Shown here in pieces: positions 61,367-64,000 of a DNA stretch of 64,000 nucleotides (position 1 is the stretch's first letter; the number at the start of each line of letters is the position of its first letter). The notes under the pieces are model-generated. The model worked only from the letters and a program-made list of their open reading frames with translations, made no database searches and was not told where the DNA came from. A program made the translations under genes and the position numbers. This DNA is from Drosophila persimilis (lineage: Eukaryota; Arthropoda; Insecta; Diptera; Drosophilidae): the NCBI RefSeq assembly GCF_003286085.1, contig NW_020825288.1, positions 22,320,001-22,384,000 on the forward strand, written 5' to 3'.

Positions 61367-64000
61367 AGGTAACCGAATCGTAGCTATCTTGTAGAGCCCC
61401 CGGCAGACTCCTTCTTGTTTATCTGGATGTTGCATATTGAATATGATGTTGCAGAGCAGGCGAGGACATTTCAATTCTGCTGTAAAACCCCGCCCCTGCT
61501 AGGGTTGGGAACCAGAGATGATGATGATACAGCACAAGTTCAATGTACAATCTCGGATTTCTGCATTTGCATTTTTCTGTAGCTGTTTGCCCCATTGTTT
61601 GCTGCAAATGCAACACTCAGACAGGATTTACCCTGGCACTGGAGGAAACAATAACGCGGCAATAATCGATTAAAAAACAGCGACTGCAAAATGAACTCCA
61701 GAGCCGGGACCCACTCCAACCCCCACTCCTTGCTGATGGCCTAAGCTTTGTTTGCCTTTTACTTTACGGCCGCAGGCTCGGAAAAATGTCACTCGAGTGA
61801 CTTTTATTACGAGGATATTTATGTACAATGTACAATGTACATGTATATTCTGCGTGGACTCGGCTCAGTGTGGGGGGAGTACTCTAGACTATTTGCCCGC
61901 AAAATACTTGAGCCAGTCTTTGGTGTCAGCATTTAGCAGACAAGTGTGTCTCCAGCCTCGTATGCGGGTCCCCGGATTCGTACCCCCTTCGAGACCCCGA
62001 AAGAAGCATTTTCTCAAGTGCCACTTCAAGGCATTGCATCCTGCGAACATAAGCAGGATGCGTCGAGGATGAGGATGAGGATGAGGCTCGCTGCTGACTC
62101 AGCCATATACTTATGTAGGACCCTTTGTGGCGGCTGCTCCTTGTCGCTGTTTTGTTATACGTAAACAATGACGCAGGCTAAACGAATTTGTTACATCAGT
62201 TAGGGCTCAAACAAAATCGTTGACATCATAATTGAAGAATAATTTTGAAAAGGAAAAGTCTGCTTTACTTGAAAAACAGTTTCTTGAAAGTAGTTTCTTG
62301 AGAGTTCCATCAATTGGGGAAAACTTTTCTGAGGCAAACTTTTTTTTGGGAATGCAGAAATATTATTTAGATATTTCCCATAAATAATGTACATAAGTAT
62401 TTCTATCCAAAAATGTATCTCTCCTTCAACATTAACATTCTGTTAAGATTCTGTTAGGGATTCTATCCTATCCGTTATCCCTTATCCGTTATGGAGTCTA
62501 ATGAAAAGTGTTTAGCTCTTTTGTTCTATAATTTATCCTGTTTTAAGTCCAGGCAAGCTTTTCCCAACCCGAAGCTTTGAAAAGCTTTCAAAACTAGCTA
62601 GGTTCAGGACCAAACGATATTATCGAAACTTTAGGAAGCTTTCGGTGGACAGTAAAAGGTTTATGTCTGAGCTTTTATGAACTTTCAAAGGTGAAATCCA
62701 TCTGCTCAGCATCCGTTGTAACGAAATTTCATTTTTGAATATTTTTTGAGATTGCTATCCATTGGACTTATGGCAGATATTTCAACTTTAAAAGCTAAGT
62801 TAAGAAGGACGCTCCAATTCCTCTCAACTCCACTTTTTGAAACTTTTCACTCATAATTTTTTCATAAGATGTTTCTAGTCAACTTTCAGCGCAACTTTCA
62901 GTGCTCTTCCTTTCAATTTGTGCAATATCCTGTTCTGTGAATTTACCTGAGCCAGAAAGAGAGATAAACAGAGGAAGAGAGTCAGGAGCATTTCCGGCCT
63001 GGCGGAGGAGTCCTTTAGTGGTCCTGAAGTGGGGTGGCCACTTGTCTGCGATGTCTGGTGTGTCTAACAGCAACCTCTCAAGTGGCATCTGCATTCCACT
63101 CCCCCCCCACGCCCCTGACTGACGATTTGGTATGCAAATGGGCAAGCTTCTGGTCGGTATGACTCCTGGCTAAATGTCCTTGCCACATACTTGTTGAAGG
63201 ATGCTAGGATGTTGGTTTTGCATTTCAGTAATTTGAGACAGTTTTACAGTGCCTTGCCTTTTGCCTTGCCCAGCTTTTGTCACACCTTTTAATTAACAAA
63301 ATTACACCAAAAGCGGGCACAACTTTTAGCCAGCAACATGTCCATTCGGAGCTGAAGGACCTGCAGGCGAAGGATGTGTGTCCTGTCCTACCCTGTCCTG
63401 TCTCGTACATGTTCCTGGCAGTTGCTCATTTCAATGCCGTCATTCGTGTGGTGCTCGCCTGGTTCTCATTTCCGAGTCGGTTGACTTGAAAGCATTTATG
63501 TACATGACTGCTGCATTTTCTCACCCACACAGACCCCCCCAGTCTATCCTTCTTCATCGTTACTGTACCCCATCCTTCCTCAGCTACCTACTTGCCACTC
63601 CCCCTTTCCTGTCCAGTGGTGTGCCGTATTTCTGTGTGTGTGTGTGTGTTTTTTTTTAATGCACTTTCGAGCTCTTAATAAGCTCACAAAAGCACCGACA
63701 ATTTGCATATGCCGGAGGATGGGTGGATTGCTTGAGGGATTGCACGGGGTTGCGACGGGGTTGCAGGGGGTTGGATTGGGTTGGGCAGGGAGGGTAACTG
63801 GAGCCGGCGGACACACCACTTACCTTAACCCTTGAGTTTTTCCAAGCATTTACATGCACCAGCCACCTCTTAATCTGTTCGTGAAGCGTATCCTGCTCTT
63901 CCCATTCACATCCTCCTCTGCCATTTGCGTCATGTCTCTGCATTTTGTTGTCGTCCTTTGGGTAGGTTCGTGACTGTGTGTCTGCGTGTTTGTGCGAGTA
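61367..64000 (+). other. Presumed continuing host-gene intron
   Basis: No supported exon. It contains GAGGAT repeats (about 62064-62085), a TCCGTTATCC repeat (about 62466-62496), a GGGGTTG-rich stretch (about 63745-63790) and a TG tract (about 63634-63650). The open frames here lack splice-site support. Confidence 0.5.

Noticed and set aside
1-64000. tRNA, rRNA, microRNA, CRISPR and bacterial features
   Set aside because: No tRNA B-box with a cloverleaf, no rRNA similarity, and no match to the microRNA sequences I could recall; bacterial features do not apply. Unfamiliar small RNAs cannot be excluded by eye.

Overview
The window looks like Drosophila nuclear DNA, most likely from the obscura group (D. 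pseudoobscura/persimilis/miranda type). The reasons are: an AT-rich non-coding background full of CA/TG, CT/GA and GACG microsatellites; metazoan splice signals with short introns; and a DINE-1-type repeat (about 7639-8760) whose form resembles the family that is abundant in the pseudoobscura lineage. The species call comes from recalled resemblance, not from a search. Nothing bacterial (operons, ribosome binding sites, CRISPR) is present.

Only one complete protein-coding gene is clear. It is a secreted lipase of the pancreatic-lipase (GxSxG) superfamily on the minus strand, 59500 to 57769. I reconstruct three coding exons (43, 706 and 784 nt) and two introns (122 and 77 nt), giving 510 residues. 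It has a signal peptide, an unusual low-complexity N-terminal extension, and a complete Ser-Asp-His triad at about residues 333, 358 and 420.

Nearly everything else reads as the inside of very long intron(s) of a plus-strand gene whose main exons lie outside the window. The main evidence is three zero-nucleotide junctions in which a strong 3' splice site is followed at once by a 5' splice site: 11810/11811, 32037/32038 and 61163/61164. These match recursive splicing 'ratchet points', known from long Drosophila introns. All three are on the plus strand, about 20 and 29 kb apart. The first two share the 14-mer TTTCAGGTAAGCGA, and the third has a perfect TACTAAC branch point 37 nt upstream. Two candidate microexons (34827-34874, 48 nt; 48475-48519, 45 nt) lie on the same strand. 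Each is a multiple of three, each is open in only one frame, and both are bounded by phase-2 junctions. I do not recognise the host gene. The lipase gene would be nested antisense within its intron.

Layout: 1-7638 non-coding; 7639-8760 DINE-1 element; 8761-11810 non-coding with a decayed repeat at about 10776-11108; 11811 ratchet point 1; 11811-32037 non-coding; 32038 ratchet point 2; 34827 microexon A; 43588-43750 DINE-1 relic; 48475 microexon B; 48520-57768 non-coding; 57769-59500 lipase gene on the minus strand, with GA/CT tracts upstream; 61164 ratchet point 3, followed by a GC-richer segment that may be a recursive-splicing exon; 61367-64000 non-coding.
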